Source: Lineus longissimus (Eukaryota; Nemertea; Pilidiophora; Heteronemertea; Lineidae). Taken from it: DNA of 64,000 bases. Location of the stretch: NCBI RefSeq assembly GCF_910592395.1, contig NC_088310.1, forward strand, positions 13,769,501 through 13,833,500. The letters are read 5' to 3'. A program made the position numbers and the translations under genes. The notes beneath the pieces were generated by a model. That model was not told the DNA's origin. It saw only the letters and a program-made list of their open reading frames with translations, and ran no database searches. Numbering within the stretch: position 1 is the first letter of the stretch; every line of letters starts with the position of its first letter. Positions 1 through 10,039 of this stretch are shown piece after piece.

Positions 1-1057
1 AACACCACATAAACATCCTTCAACTTGTCTGAAGTTTTCTGTGGTGTTTCAGAGTTGTTTTGAAGGGTGTTTTCTGAGGTGTTTTAGGGATTATTTTTAG
101 TAGAGTTCTAATACACGGCAATCCCCACAATGACGTCATCGATATTCCCATGAATATTGATGTTACGGCTTTTTTTCATCGCCCTGAACTCAATAACGTA
201 ATCATCTTTTGCAGACGTATTTGATTTTTGCACATTATAGGCCCCAGATTCTGATCATTTCGGTGCTTTTGAAGCACTTTTTGGCTCCGATTTTTAACAT
301 CACTGGCCGGCGAGGCCGGGATTTTGTCAATCACGCATACATTAGCATGTATTAAGCTCCGCCCCCGTTATGTTAACATCATCCTCATGGCTGATCCCGC
401 TCGCTGTCGAGTATGTTGAGCGAAGAAAACGGAGAACTGTGTGACGGTTGAAAGTAGGAATCAGAACTAAGAGCCGTAAATGCTTATCGATGAACTATCA
501 TGCCCATCGGACTGTTTGAATGATTAATGAGCGTGTTATTTTGAGAAAGGAGCGAGCGAATATGTCCGGAAATAGATCATTTGCGAAACGGTACAGCGAA
601 TAGACAGGGAGATCACTACACTACTCCTTTTGCAATGTTGGGCAGATTCGTAAAATCGCCATACCCACGTGTGAATGGCTGTGGAGCAACTCGTCACCCC
701 CTGGTGATGGACACAAATTTGCTGAAAGCAAATTTCACAGATCTAGTTCAATACTTTAGTAATGCAGTGAAGACATGATGCTTTTTCTACCTTCCCAAAA
801 GCAAAATAATGTCACAGCCTGCCCTACGCATTTCCAACAAAACAATACAACCCAGCTATAATAAACATACTAACCAACACAAAATCGACAATATTTTCAG
901 ATTTATTACGATTCACCACTGATCAATTCACAATTAAAACCCTCAAATCTTACAATATATAAAGACTCTTCACCATTACAAAAAGATTTTAGGTCTACAA
1001 TTCAAATAACAACCATCATAATCACCACAAACACATAAAAACACCCAAGTCTAGTCT
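1..1057. other. Intergenic, no gene recognised
   Basis: Both strands show only short open frames with no recognisable motif. A GC-box-like GCTCCGCCCCC occurs near 355-366. The first ~60 bases hold short inverted copies of AACACCACA/TGTGGTGTT. I see no RNA gene or coding exon. Confidence 0.5.
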
Positions 1058-1330
1058 TCACTTGTACCAAAACTGCTGACAATTTCCAAAACCGTGTCCA
1101 GCTGCCTTGCACACCTGGCAGAACGAATATGGATAACGAACAACCACATCTTCAACTTTAGAAGTACGAGCCCCCGGTAGCTTGAGAGCAATCTTCACAA
1201 GCTGCGTCAACACCTTACTTCCTTCCAAAGTTGGGTGCAATCCATCATTGCGGCTCACCAAATCTGCTTTTGCTGGCCTTTCATCCTGGCTGCTATCTTT
1301 CTGCCCACGGCCTCTACAGAAAACACGCTG
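1058..1330 (-). pseudogene. SGNH-hydrolase C-terminal / CCHC zinc-knuckle fragment
   Basis: The minus strand is open for about 90 codons from a possible acceptor (TTTCAG, near 1331) to a stop at 1058. The translation contains RNDGLHPTLEGSK, which fits the last conserved block of SGNH/GDSL hydrolases (DxxH, the catalytic Asp and His). About 40 residues later comes CQVCKAAGHGFGNC, a C-x2-C-x4-H-x4-C zinc knuckle. Hydrolase blocks with the nucleophilic Ser, Gly and Asn are missing, so this is either the last exon of a split gene or a remnant. The pairing of an SGNH fold with a retroviral-type knuckle recalls retroelement ORFs, and another SGNH ORF is present at 58.2-58.8 kb in this window. A host gene's terminal exon is the alternative. 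Confidence 0.4.
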
Positions 1331-1804
1331 AAATCATAACACACACTTATTAATTATATACCATGCACATAACATTACAGCTACGAATACTAATACAAAC
1401 CGGCTCTATTACACTTGCAAAACTTATGTTCATCACAAATCAAACACTAAGCCTACATGCCATGAGTATCTCCGCTAGTAATAGTAATAACATCCCAACC
1501 AAAATCCACTTACACAAACTTTGCATATCTTCACTGCATACGTCATATGTAGGCTGATATATTTTTTTGATTCCTCTGAGAGTCTTTTCATCCGTGAAAG
1601 GAATGAAAACTCCATCAGTCGAACCGAGTTGAAATTTCAACAGAACAGAAAAAGACTTTAGTGATAGCCAATAGGCCGTCAAGCCTAAGAAGTTTCAGAC
1701 TTGGCAGCTCCTATACAAATGTAAAATGGTGATTAAATTGGTTCCACATGTACTAAATCCAAACTTTTCTTGTATCTTTTTTTTTGATGAAATGTAGTGT
1801 ACTT

Positions 1805-2560
1805 TTTTCCCTTTAAGTAACACTGACAGAGGCCCATGCGTGCCTATCAATCAAGGGGCGGGTTGACAAGACTGAAAATAGTGTTGTACCGGTATTGATT
1901 ATAATTCTATTTTTATGCCAATATCGATAATTTGACGTAGACTTTGTGTCAAAATATTGAAAATAAGGATAACATACTGACATAGTGAACCAAAATATCA
2001 AAGTGTAAATGGGTGTGTGCATGCTACAATCCAGCCTTTCGTTCCAGTTAATACATTTTTTAATATATTTAAAAAAAGAGCATTCAGAATTATGAAATAT
2101 CAATGCACTACCAGAAGCCTACAGAAGCCTTAAGACCTCACGAAGCTGACCAGATAAATGTGCAAATTCATTTAATTATTCTAAATATAATTGTTAAATG
2201 GAAGCAGCTTGTTTAGAAAGTGGCAGCTCAGTTTCCCTTTAAGTGACACTGACAGAGGAACATGCGTGCCTATCAATCAAGGGGCCGGCTGACAAGACTG
2301 AGAGTGAGAATAGTGTTGTACCGGTATTGATTATAATTCTATTTTATATGCCAATATCGATGATTTGACGCAGACTTTGTGCCAAAATATTAAAAATAAA
2401 GAACAAATACCGGTATTAATAATATTTTCAATCTATCTAAAAATTAGCATTCAGAGTTATGAAATATCCATGCACTACCAGAAGCCTACAGAAGCCTTCA
2501 AGGCCATAACTCAAGGTTTTTTGCCATTTTCTGCTGTAAGACGATTTCAAAAGTGTACCT
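1805..2560. repeat. Tandem ~420-bp dispersed repeat, two copies
   Basis: A unit starting near CCCTTTAAGTAACACTGACA (about 1810) recurs at about 2235. Both copies carry the same order of words: ATCAATCAAGGGGC, GTTGTACCGGTATTGATTA, ACCAGAAGCCTACAGAAGCC. A third diverged copy lies at 9.12-9.60 kb. No coding capacity is seen. Confidence 0.75.
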
Positions 2561-3130
2561 AACACTTTATACAATACAGAAAACCAAATGCAATTAGCTC
2601 CATCCATTTTGAAGATATAGCCAATTATGTGTTTGACAACTCGATTACCTAATCAGGCTAGCAACTGGCTTGTTAGAGCCAGGCGGCGGGTTCAGCAAAA
2701 GTTGTGATGTAGATCAGGTTATCTGTACATGTCATGCAATCATAAAAGCAGGAGGGCCTTAATTAATTATGCACACCTGACCAACCCCACTTACATGCGA
2801 CATCCTCCAAAGGAACGTTCGTTAGCCAAAAAACGTAAACATCAAGAAGTAAGTTGAACACTATTTCATGATTTATACACTGCTGATGCACACAACACTC
2901 ATACTACCCAAATGGCACATGTCATCCACTGTACAGTGGCTACACAACCATGTCAATTGCATTTAATGCCCGAGGCTGCGGAGGTCGGTTGTTATACATA
3001 ATGTGTAGGCCCTATTGGGGCCTGTGATACCGCATAGTGTCTTCTTGTGTTCCAGCCATAGCAAGGTGACAGCGACACAGGTCAGTGTCAGTGACAGCCA
3101 CTGTCAATGACAGATTATTGTCATCTGACA
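2561..3130. other. Non-coding, nothing recognised
   Basis: No open frame or motif stands out. Near 3080-3125 there is a short run of repeated GTGACAG/CTGTCA words. Confidence 0.4.
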
Positions 3131-3826
3131 TCTAAAGTCTTTCTCACCTCAACTTTAGACCGGCATTTGGGCATCACAGGAGTATTAAATTACCTATCAC
3201 TATCAGGAACTTCCTCCCACTGAGACAACCAGAGCAGTGATCATAGTCTGTACAGAAATCATGCAGAAGTGAAACAGGTGCATTACCGTTGGTCATAGTG
3301 CTTAACAGTATTAATGTAATTCCTGTACTTCATTCTCGAGTCACTTTCACTCTCTGATTCAAGTGGGGAAGCCAGGGGATTCCCCACACCATAGCAACAG
3401 GCAGGAAATTCCATGCAAATCGGTTACATCTGTGTTTCCAAGGAAGTCAAATCAAAATATACAGTGTTCTTAGTTCCTTGAAAAAAAATCAACTTTCTAA
3501 GGAGATATATGAACCAAATAAGTACATGTTGTGCAAGCTACAAGCACACAAAACAGAAAAGCCCCTGCCACTGCAGAACAGACTATAGAAATTGCAGGAA
3601 ATCTACTGTAAATAGAATCTAGGTACATTCCGCCTGACAAGCTATATGGGTCTACATCCTGATGCAGTATCCATACGCTACAGGTAGAGTGATACTTAGG
3701 GTGAAGTAACTGGAGTGGCTTGTGACTCAGGAGTTGATATGGTCAGTGTGCTATTATCTTAGCAGCAGGGGAGCTCCTTTGATATCTGCAATTTGCCGGT
3801 CTAAAGTTAGGTTGAGAAAGACTTTA
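3131..3826. mobile_element. TIR element (MITE-like), ~696 bp
   Basis: The sequence starting TAAAGTCTTTCTCACCTCAA (about 3131-3167) reappears inverted at about 3793-3826. The ~33-bp arms differ at only a few positions. Nothing inside encodes a protein. The structure fits a non-autonomous DNA transposon. The target duplication is not clear, so the superfamily is unknown. Confidence 0.5.
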
Positions 3827-4103
3827 GGCCTATCTAACATTGCACGGCATTATATCGTCACGTCAAGATGATTGTGTATAATACCGTCACTTTTCAATAG
3901 TAGTTCAGCGTCATGACATAACTGGCGATACAACACAGACGAGGCGAAACAATATTGTGCAACATTAGTCTGTTCAACAAGAGGCCCAAGGGCCTGGCGC
4001 TCAGCTGAAATGGATAGGTGAAGGCAAGGGTCAGGTGTGTGTCGGTACCGTTATTATGAGGCAACGAAGAAGATAAAGAGTTGGTTAACAAAATGAACTT
4101 TAT

Positions 4104-4195
4104 TGGTGCGGCAGATATTTGATGCCTTTCGGCAGATATCTGAAGCGCCTTGCGGCAGATATTTGTTGCCTTGCGGCAGATATTTGATAACGGTC
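4104..4195. repeat. Short tandem repeat, ~23-bp unit x4
   Basis: Four imperfect copies of a unit containing GCGGCAGATATTTG follow one another. The spacing is 22-25 bp. Reading frames through it are repeat translations, not genes. Confidence 0.7.
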
Positions 4196-4724
4196 TCCAG
4201 GAATGGAAAGCAGTAAAACGAGTAAGCACACCTTACTCTGAATGTGGGAACAGCAAGTGCTTTCCTGGACTTGAAATGTGCCAACGACTCCTCTTGCAAT
4301 AACCAACAACAGTTAATCTGTAAAAAAAGAGAAGAGAAATTAACACTGACTGAATAAAAAAGGGTGACATAGACGGGGAAATGTACACCACCGGATACAG
4401 TCTGTGCTTGATCAGGCATCGGTCAGATGATATCCTGAACAAGGCATCTATGGAAGCAAATCCAGAAAGAGACTTAACCTTCGAAGGGCACACTTATCAC
4501 TCAGTGAAAAGTCAGTCCTGGGGGTTGTTTTCCAATTCAAAATAAAAGTGTAACCTCTTTAAATTAGTCTCACAGACTGAACCATAACACTCAACAGCCA
4601 ACCGTGCCCACATGATGTGAGCCGTGAGCGAGTGGTGTACTACATTTTGAAAATTGTCTATCGTCTACGACATGTGACAGAACAGGATCTAGTGGACTTA
4701 ATGATGAGGTACTATCAAATAAGG

Positions 4725-4918
4725 GTTATCAGGCTGTTTCGCTACATTGCCAGTTCGCTACAAGTCGTTTCGCTACATGTGGCGGTCGTTTCGCTACATG
4801 GTAGGTCGTTTCGCTACATGGGTGGAATCGTTTCGCTTCATGATGGGTATGGTCGTTTCGCTACATGGAGGACGTTTCGCCACATGGGTGGAGTCGTTTC
4901 GCTACATGGATGTAGTCA
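4725..4918 (+). repeat. MULE left terminal inverted repeat
   Basis: Nine copies of a TTTCGCTACAT-like word are spaced 15-24 bp apart, with variable linkers that match the linkers of the right arm in reverse order. Arrays of this kind usually serve as multiple transposase-binding sites. That function is inferred. Confidence 0.9.
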
Positions 4919-5185
4919 TTATTTTTACTCTATTTTACCCTACTATAATTCCCGGTGGTGACTACAAATTTATTATAGCACAGTTTGCCGGTAAAAAAAC
5001 TTATACGGTTTGATGGCGCGCAAGGGGTTCTTGTCGTCCTGGCCTGGGTTAGGCCACATAAAAAAAAGAGTTGGTGATAATCCCCGCCCGCCCCTACGAA
5101 AAACGCCCGGCCCCATTTTTTGTTAAAATCCTAAAAAAGTTGGTATAATGTTCTCTGCTATAGGGTCAGAATTGCATGGTTCGAA

Positions 5186-6574
5186 TTGACGTTTCAAATC
5201 GTTGACGACGGGACTAAACGGTCAAGAAACAAATTGATTGACAGCCACGGTTACACGTACAACGTTATGCGCCGTCGTAATAACAATACTACAACTGATT
5301 GGCAATGCACGATCCAGCCGAAGCATAATCCGTGTCGCGCTATGGTGACACAGAAGGGGGACCAATTTATTGTTGGGAAAAATGCGCAGAACCATCAAGC
5401 ACAACCAGGTGCAGCAGTCGTCTCCAAGAAAACCGCGTCCATGAAAGATAAAGCCGCCGAAAACGTGTACAAGTCAGCATCCGCTATTGTGACTGAAGTC
5501 CTTCTTGAGCACGTGAACTCAGGTCCATGTCCTTCGCTACCGAAAATGAGCTGCTTAACCAGAGCAACTAATCGCTCTCGCCAGAAGAATCGCCCACAAG
5601 ATCCCACAGACTTAGAATTTGAGCTCCAAGAGGACCACGTCGCTGAAAATTTTTTAAAAGCTGACATTAATGTCCGAGATCGCCGGCATTTCATCTTCGC
5701 AACAGATGAACAAATCCACCTCCTGAGTAAAGCAAAGACCTGGTACGCTGATGCCACGTTTAAACTTTGCCGGTCGCCCTTCAAACAGCTTTTCTCTATT
5801 AACGCCTTCGTCAAGAGTGGGGAAGACACTAAACAGTTGCCCCTCGCGTTTGCATTGATGTCCGGCCGAAAGAAGCGCGATTATAAAGCAATCTTGCAAA
5901 GGTTGAAGGAGATTGTCGGAGAGGTTCGCGTCCATAACATCGTTATTGACTTTGAAAGTGCCATGTGGGGGGCTTTCCGCCGAGTATTTCCAGGCATCAA
6001 AATCACAGGATGTCTGTTCCACTGGACCCAAGCAATTTGGCGGAAAGTCCAAGAACTCGGCTTGCAAACGGCCTACGCGAACGATAAAAGTGCACACGAC
6101 TACATAAAGAAGTTAATGGCCCTACCATTCCTTCCCGCCGACAGGATACGCGAGATTTTCGATGTAATGAAAACAAGGGCAACCTCGCAGCCTCTGTCGC
6201 AATTGGTGACGTACATCGTGAATACGTGGTTCGATAATCCGAACTGGAATGAAACTTTTTGGAGCGTGTACATGTCACCCATACGGACGAACAATGACGT
6301 CGAGGGGTGGCATAACGCGATAAACAGACGGGCCGGAGGACGCAGCGGACTCCCTTTCTACCAGTTGATCAACCTCTTGAATTCAGAAGCGCAAATTGCG
6401 CATCTTCAGGTACGGCTGGTTTCTGAGGGCAAGTTGCGCAGAATACAGCGAAAGAAGTACGTTGCGCTTCAAAGACGTATCTTTAAGGCATGGGACGGTA
6501 ACAGCGACGGGGAGATAACGACAGAACAGTTGTTGAGAGTTTGTTCGCACTTGAATGGACCAGTAACCTCATAG
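5186..6574 (+). CDS. FLYWCH zinc finger + MULE transposase
   Basis: This 462-residue frame encodes a cut-and-paste transposase. Residues about 17-70 form a FLYWCH zinc-finger pattern (Y23/Y25, W39, C41, C50, H70), the usual DNA-binding head of animal MULEs. The MULE catalytic domain follows: D189 in WYADATFK, D255 in IVIDFESA, the C-x2-H signature GCLFHW at 275-280, and E373 in NNDVEGWHN. All three acidic residues of the DDE triad are present, so the enzyme may be active. The frame opens at a TTG with no in-frame ATG back to the stop at about 5132. The true start therefore probably lies in an upstream exon joined through an acceptor near 5160 (TCTGCTATAG). The C-terminus ends with an EF-hand-like loop (D437). 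The gene sits inside perfect-looking TIRs. Confidence 0.88.
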   Translation: MTFQIVDDGTKRSRNKLIDSHGYTYNVMRRRNNNTTTDWQCTIQPKHNPCRAMVTQKGDQFIVGKNAQNHQAQPGAAVVSKKTASMKDKAAENVYKSASAIVTEVLLEHVNSGPCPSLPKMSCLTRATNRSRQKNRPQDPTDLEFELQEDHVAENFLKADINVRDRRHFIFATDEQIHLLSKAKTWYADATFKLCRSPFKQLFSINAFVKSGEDTKQLPLAFALMSGRKKRDYKAILQRLKEIVGEVRVHNIVIDFESAMWGAFRRVFPGIKITGCLFHWTQAIWRKVQELGLQTAYANDKSAHDYIKKLMALPFLPADRIREIFDVMKTRATSQPLSQLVTYIVNTWFDNPNWNETFWSVYMSPIRTNNDVEGWHNAINRRAGGRSGLPFYQLINLLNSEAQIAHLQVRLVSEGKLRRIQRKKYVALQRRIFKAWDGNSDGEITTEQLLRVCSHLNGPVTS

Positions 6575-6584
6575 ACATCCATTC

Positions 6585-6905
6585 GCGTTGGCTCGCTCAA
6601 TTACGTACTTATTATTGATTGACAAGGGTCATTCAACTGCACTTCAACGCAGATTTGGAGGCCTTTGCAAGGCTGTCGCGTTGGCTCGCTCAATCGTCTG
6701 TATCCGTGTATACGTACTTATTATTGATTGACAGGGGTCATTCAAACGCACTTCAACGCAGATTTGGAGGCCTTTGCAAGGCCTTCGCGTTGGCTCGCTC
6801 AACCGTCTGTATCCGTGTATACGTACTTATCATTGATTGACAGGGGTCATTCAAACGCACTCCAACGCAGATTTGGAGGCCTTTGCAAGGCCTTCGCGTT
6901 GGCTC
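6585..6905. repeat. MULE internal tandem repeat, 109-bp period
   Basis: The word GCGTTGGCTCGCTC starts at 6585, 6678, 6787 and 6896. Two units are 109 bp and the first is shortened to 93 bp. They lie between the transposase stop and the right TIR. Each unit contains CTTCAACGCAGATTTGGAGG and TACGTACTTAT. Confidence 0.9.
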
Positions 6906-7078
6906 GCTCGTCTCCACCCATGTAGCGAAACGTCCTCCATGTAGCGAAACGACCATACCCATCATGTAGCGAAACGACTCCACCGATGTAGCGAAACGAC
7001 CTACCATGTAGCGAAACGACCGCCACATGTAGCGAAACGACTTGTAGCGAACTGGCAATGTAGCGAAACGACAGTAAT
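6904..7078 (-). repeat. MULE right terminal inverted repeat
   Basis: Eight copies of ATGTAGCGAAACG mirror the left arm, including the irregular GTAGCGAACTGGCA copy next to the outer end. The linkers (TCCTCC, ACCATACCCATC, ACCTACC, ACCGCCAC) correspond one to one with those on the left. Confidence 0.9.
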
Positions 7079-7088
7079 TCAAATAAGG

Positions 7089-8739
7089 TGTCCATCAACA
7101 AATGAATCATGAGGGCCTGTTGAGTTATACTCTAAGCCTGCACAGCGCAGTGTACAGACAGTACAGGATTGCCAACCAAAAACATGAGCATTGCTGCGTA
7201 AGGAAACTGCAGTGGAATTCATACTACGATGTCATAATGTGACTTTCAAAATAATTGTAAACAAACGTAAATGGCGAGATTTGTTGCAAAATTGCCAACC
7301 ACAACAACTCAGGGACCGTCCCAAAATGGCCGACGGCGAATTCTCCGGTCGCTAGCGCAGTCCATAAACAAGCATCAATTTTACCAACTTTGGGTGCAAG
7401 CTTGGTCATAAAAGTTACAGAACTGTTAGAAATACATCTAAACAACATATATATACAGTTAAAAGTGCATAAAAATCCCGTTTCAACCTCCGGGCGCTAC
7501 CTTTTTTTCTCCGCCACACGCCGGGCCCTACCGGTCGTTATTTAGTGCGACCGCCACCAGAGTGTTTATCACGATCTTTCGCCGTTTTAATTGCGCGTTT
7601 TAGGTAGATTAATCAATTATTACATGCATGCATTATATATCACCGAAATGATAATTGTGTAGGCTATTTGAAACTAAGTTCAGATATCATTTTCGATCTT
7701 TGAATTGAATTTATGCGAGTGATTTTTGACAACCGGTCGACATATCAGGACTTGCAAAATTCGCGCGAGATCGCTTGCATCATCGGCACGTTTGAAAACC
7801 AAATTTCACAAATTCCACAAATATTTATCACATACCATATGTATCACCACAAAGGTAACTCTCTAGACTATTTGAAACCAAGTTCAGATACTTATTTTCA
7901 CAAAAATTCGAAGCTATGCAAGCGATTTTTCAGTGGTAGAGATCGACGGAAACAAATTTCTCGCTCTAAAATGACATGAGACGAGCACCAACTTCCGCTA
8001 ATTTGTGCACAAAATTTCCGGAATATTATAAAAAACTATTGATAAATCTGAATTATATAGACTCTTTTCAGTACCTAAATAAATTTCAGGTACATGGTCA
8101 TGTTGATTAAAAGAGTATCAACCGATTGAACATGAGAAAGTTCACTTACCTTCATTGAAGCAGCGACTACCGCCATTTTTAAATGGTGGCATCTCTTCTA
8201 TCGATCGGCCAATCAGCGGCACTGCTTGCAAAAAAGTTAAGGCACCGCCAAATTTGAAATCGCTAAAATTCAGGCAATGTGCCTGCAGCGCCAACTGGCG
8301 GTGAAAACTATATTAATTCCATTAAAAGTAAAAAATGAAAAAATATTTAAAAATATTCAGCCACATTTGAAAACAATATTTGCTCTGTGGACCGAGGGAA
8401 AAAGGGAAAGAAATCTGAACGCGAAATGACCTCATTCTCTTAATACAGGTCGGATCGCGCCGATTTTTCGTGTTTTGAGTTCACCTTGGGCAACTCCTAA
8501 TTTAGCACCGTCAACGAAGTGGCTAGGCCTTCCCGGTCAGAAATGTCCAATTTTGTCCACAGATGGGTCCCTAGATGGATGGATTGCAGGACGGACACCA
8601 TTTGAACAGCTATACTACTAGCTCCGCTGACTTTGTCAGCTGAGCTAAAAATCATACATGTTATGCATCTGCAACCGTCTATCAATGTCTTCTTTGCTAT
8701 ATCGGCAGGTCTGCCATGCAAATTGATTAACCACAAATT
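7089..8739. other. Mostly non-coding; possible mini first exon at 8155-8181 (-)
   Basis: No recognisable protein is encoded. One detail on the minus strand is worth keeping. An ATG in AAAAATGGCGGTAGTCGC opens a nine-codon frame that ends at a consensus donor (AAG|GTAAGT, about 8154). An inverted CCAAT box (GATTGGCCGATCG) lies about 35 bp upstream. This would fit a short first coding exon of a minus-strand gene, but no downstream exon was found. Confidence 0.3.
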
Positions 8740-8892
8740 CTAATCACTTTCGTCCGAATGATCACTCTCATTATGATCTAGTGATATTAATGGCTCGAAC
8801 ATGTACGGCTCAACGTTTAAATATCCTTCTGTATCGACCAAAACATCCTCAAATTCACTGCTCTCACTCTCTGAACTGTATGCGGAAGCCAT
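8740..8892 (-). CDS. Acidic N-terminal exon with EPYMFEP motif
   Basis: A 50-codon frame begins with ATG at 8892 and ends with TAG. The product is rich in Ser, Glu and Asp and contains VEPYMFEPL at residues 27-35, followed by an acidic tail. An acidic, serine-rich leader followed by a PYxFEP box is, as I recall, typical of the N-termini of a large invertebrate and fish family annotated as P2X7-intracellular-domain-like proteins. The Cys-rich remainder of that family was not found on the left, so this is a first exon (possible donor at AAA|GTGATT near 8747), a truncated copy, or chance. The sequence just upstream contains TGATGACGTAGATC, a CRE-like half-site. Confidence 0.4.
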   Translation of the reverse strand: MASAYSSESESSEFEDVLVDTEGYLNVEPYMFEPLISLDHNESDHSDESD

Positions 8893-9114
8893 CTTGCTTT
8901 GTTCTGACTGGCCTGATCTACGTCATCAAAAAATCCCTAGCGGCCACATGTGGAACTAATCTAAAGTTGTGTGTGGTGGGAATTGAATTGAATTGAAAAT
9001 TGAAATAACTAAAAAATGACTTTATTATTAGAATTTTTTTAATGTCTGGGATCTTGTTTTTTTAACCCTCAACATATTTCATGAGTATCAAGCATGTTTT
9101 CAAACCTTGATATA

Positions 9115-9600
9115 TGGCCTTTAAGACCTCACGAAGCTGACCAGATAAATGTACACATTCATTTCATTACCCATTCTAAATATAACTCCTAATTTGAAGC
9201 AGCTTCATATAGAAGGTGGCAGCGCAGTCCCCTTTAAGTGACAGAGGCCCATGCACGTGCCTATCAATCATAGGGCGGGCTGACAAGCCCGGGTATAGTG
9301 TTGTATTGATTACAATTCTATTTTATATGCCAATATCGGTGATTTGACGTAGACTTTGTGTCAAAATATTCAAAATAAGGATGACATAGTGAACCAAAAT
9401 AACAAAGTGTAAATGTTGTGTGCTGCAATCCAGCCTTCCGTTCGAGTTAATACATTTTTTTCAAATATCAATTTCAAAAGAATGAGCATTCAGAAAATGA
9501 AATCTTCATGCACTACCAGAACCCTACAAAAGCCATAAGACCTCACGAAGCTGACCAGATAAATGTGCACGTTAATTTCATTATTCTAATCATAGCCTTC
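9115..9600. repeat. Third copy of the ~420-bp dispersed repeat
   Basis: The order of blocks matches the copies at 1.8-2.6 kb: TTAAGACCTCACGAAGCTGA, then CCCTTTAAGTGACAGAGGCC, TGCCTATCAATCA, ATGCCAATATCGGTGATTTG and CACTACCAGAACCCTACA. The first block returns at about 9537, so the unit is again partly tandem. Confidence 0.75.
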
Positions 9601-10039
9601 TCTTGATTTGATAATGAAAACATGAAAACAGCTTGAATTTCCGGTAGGCATCTTCATGGTGGCAGAAGGAAGTGGGAACACAATTTATGAAACCAAGTAT
9701 AAATACAGTACGGTAGATGGTTGGTATATTAAAGTTCGAAGAGAGCATTTTAGTATAGCAATTAGCATTACATTATAAAATCAAACCTACCTTTTTCTGC
9801 ACCTGTAGAGCAGGAGCCCAGGGGGGTCAGCCTAGCTGAAAATCGAACCAATTTTCCTGTGCGTGATATTGCTGTCAGCATATGACATTACATCAGAATG
9901 GAAGTCTGGAGGGCATCTGGTAGTGGGTGTGGCTGTGAGGGCTGAGACAATGACTTAGTATTATTGAGCTAGATTAGCTCAAAAGTGTACCGAATGCGAA
10001 TGTTGTCTGAGTTTACCATATGCATCCAGGAGTTATAAG
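9601..10039. other. Non-coding, nothing recognised
   Basis: No coding frame, RNA gene or repeat structure could be supported here. Confidence 0.4.

Larger units (their letters stand above)
4725..7078 (+). mobile_element. MULE DNA transposon with tandem-motif TIRs
   Basis: The element is bounded by a 10-bp direct repeat, TCAAATAAGG, at 4715-4724 and 7079-7088, the size expected for Mutator-like elements. Just inside are inverted repeats (about 4725-4918 and 6904-7078), each an array of 8-9 copies of a motif such as CGTTTCGCTACATGG. Between them lie one long transposase ORF (5186-6574) and three 109-bp tandem repeats (6585-6905). Arm-to-arm similarity is high and the ORF is unbroken, so the insertion looks recent. 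Seen directly: TSD, TIRs and ORF. Assignment to MULE rests on the transposase motifs and the TSD length. Confidence 0.9.

Noticed and set aside
4617-5013. Open frames of 88-114 codons rich in repeated FRYM/SLHG words
   Set aside because: They are translations of the tandem motif in the MULE left TIR.
5654-6097. 147-codon minus-strand frame
   Set aside because: Antisense shadow of the MULE transposase.
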